Shown: positions 5,431 to 5,462 of the stretch, one piece after another
Layout of the letters: every line of letters starts with the position of its first letter
Numbering within the stretch: the stretch's first letter is position 1
DNA from: Erysipelotrichia bacterium
Lineage (GTDB): Bacteria > Bacillota_I > Bacilli_A > RFN20 > CAG-826
Direction of reading: 5' to 3'
DNA length: 5,462 nt
NCBI GenBank assembly: GCA_012511695.1
Contig: JAAZFO010000007.1
Location: forward strand, 1 to 5,462
Notes under the pieces: generated by a model
What the model was told of the DNA's origin: nothing
Database searches by the model: none
The model's input: only the letters and a program-made list of their open reading frames with translations
Program-made: the position numbers and the translations under genes

Positions 5431-5462
5431 ATCGCATCTTGACGCGAACCCTTACCTAGATC

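Overview
The window looks like chromosome of a low-GC, monoderm Bacillota or Mollicutes-like bacterium (RF39, Izemoplasma or Acholeplasma-type lineages would fit; the exact clade is inference). The base composition is AT-rich and genes are tightly packed with strong AGGAGG-type ribosome binding sites. All tryptophans are TGG, and TGA appears to end the ATPase gene, so the standard bacterial code (11) fits better than the mycoplasma code.

Positions 161-4907 hold one dense operon, all on the + strand. Neighbouring genes overlap by 1-14 bases or are separated by 14 bases. In order: a small sigma-region-4/HTH-like protein (161-496); a secreted protein with a 16-serine linker and a beta-rich C-terminal part (489-1595); a one-TM pseudopilin-like protein starting at GTG (1595-1975); a CpaF/TadA-type secretion ATPase (1962-3038); a TadB-like (3035-3742) and a TadC-like (3732-4397) inner-membrane platform protein; a second one-TM pilin-like gene broken by an in-frame TAA (4387-4728); and a 54-residue Flp-like pilin with the strongest ribosome binding site in the window (4743-4907). 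A rho-independent terminator (4914-4938) closes the unit.

Together these genes make a minimal Tad/type IV-pilus-like machine. The ATPase drives two reduced T2SSF-domain platform proteins, which would assemble the small pilin. The one-TM proteins are candidate minor pilins, and the Ser-linker protein is a candidate tip or surface adhesin. No prepilin peptidase, TadZ/CpaE, CpaB/RcpC or secretin is encoded here. A secretin is not expected in a monoderm, but a peptidase would have to come from elsewhere, or the pilins would have to go unprocessed.

After the terminator the window turns to housekeeping genes: acyl carrier protein (4980-5204), apparently with a promoter so close to its ATG that the mRNA would be nearly leaderless, then tRNA-Asn(GTT) and tRNA-Glu(TTC), both with encoded CCA. 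Positions 1-160 are an AT-rich leader with no convincing promoter, and 5431-5462 hold nothing I can identify.
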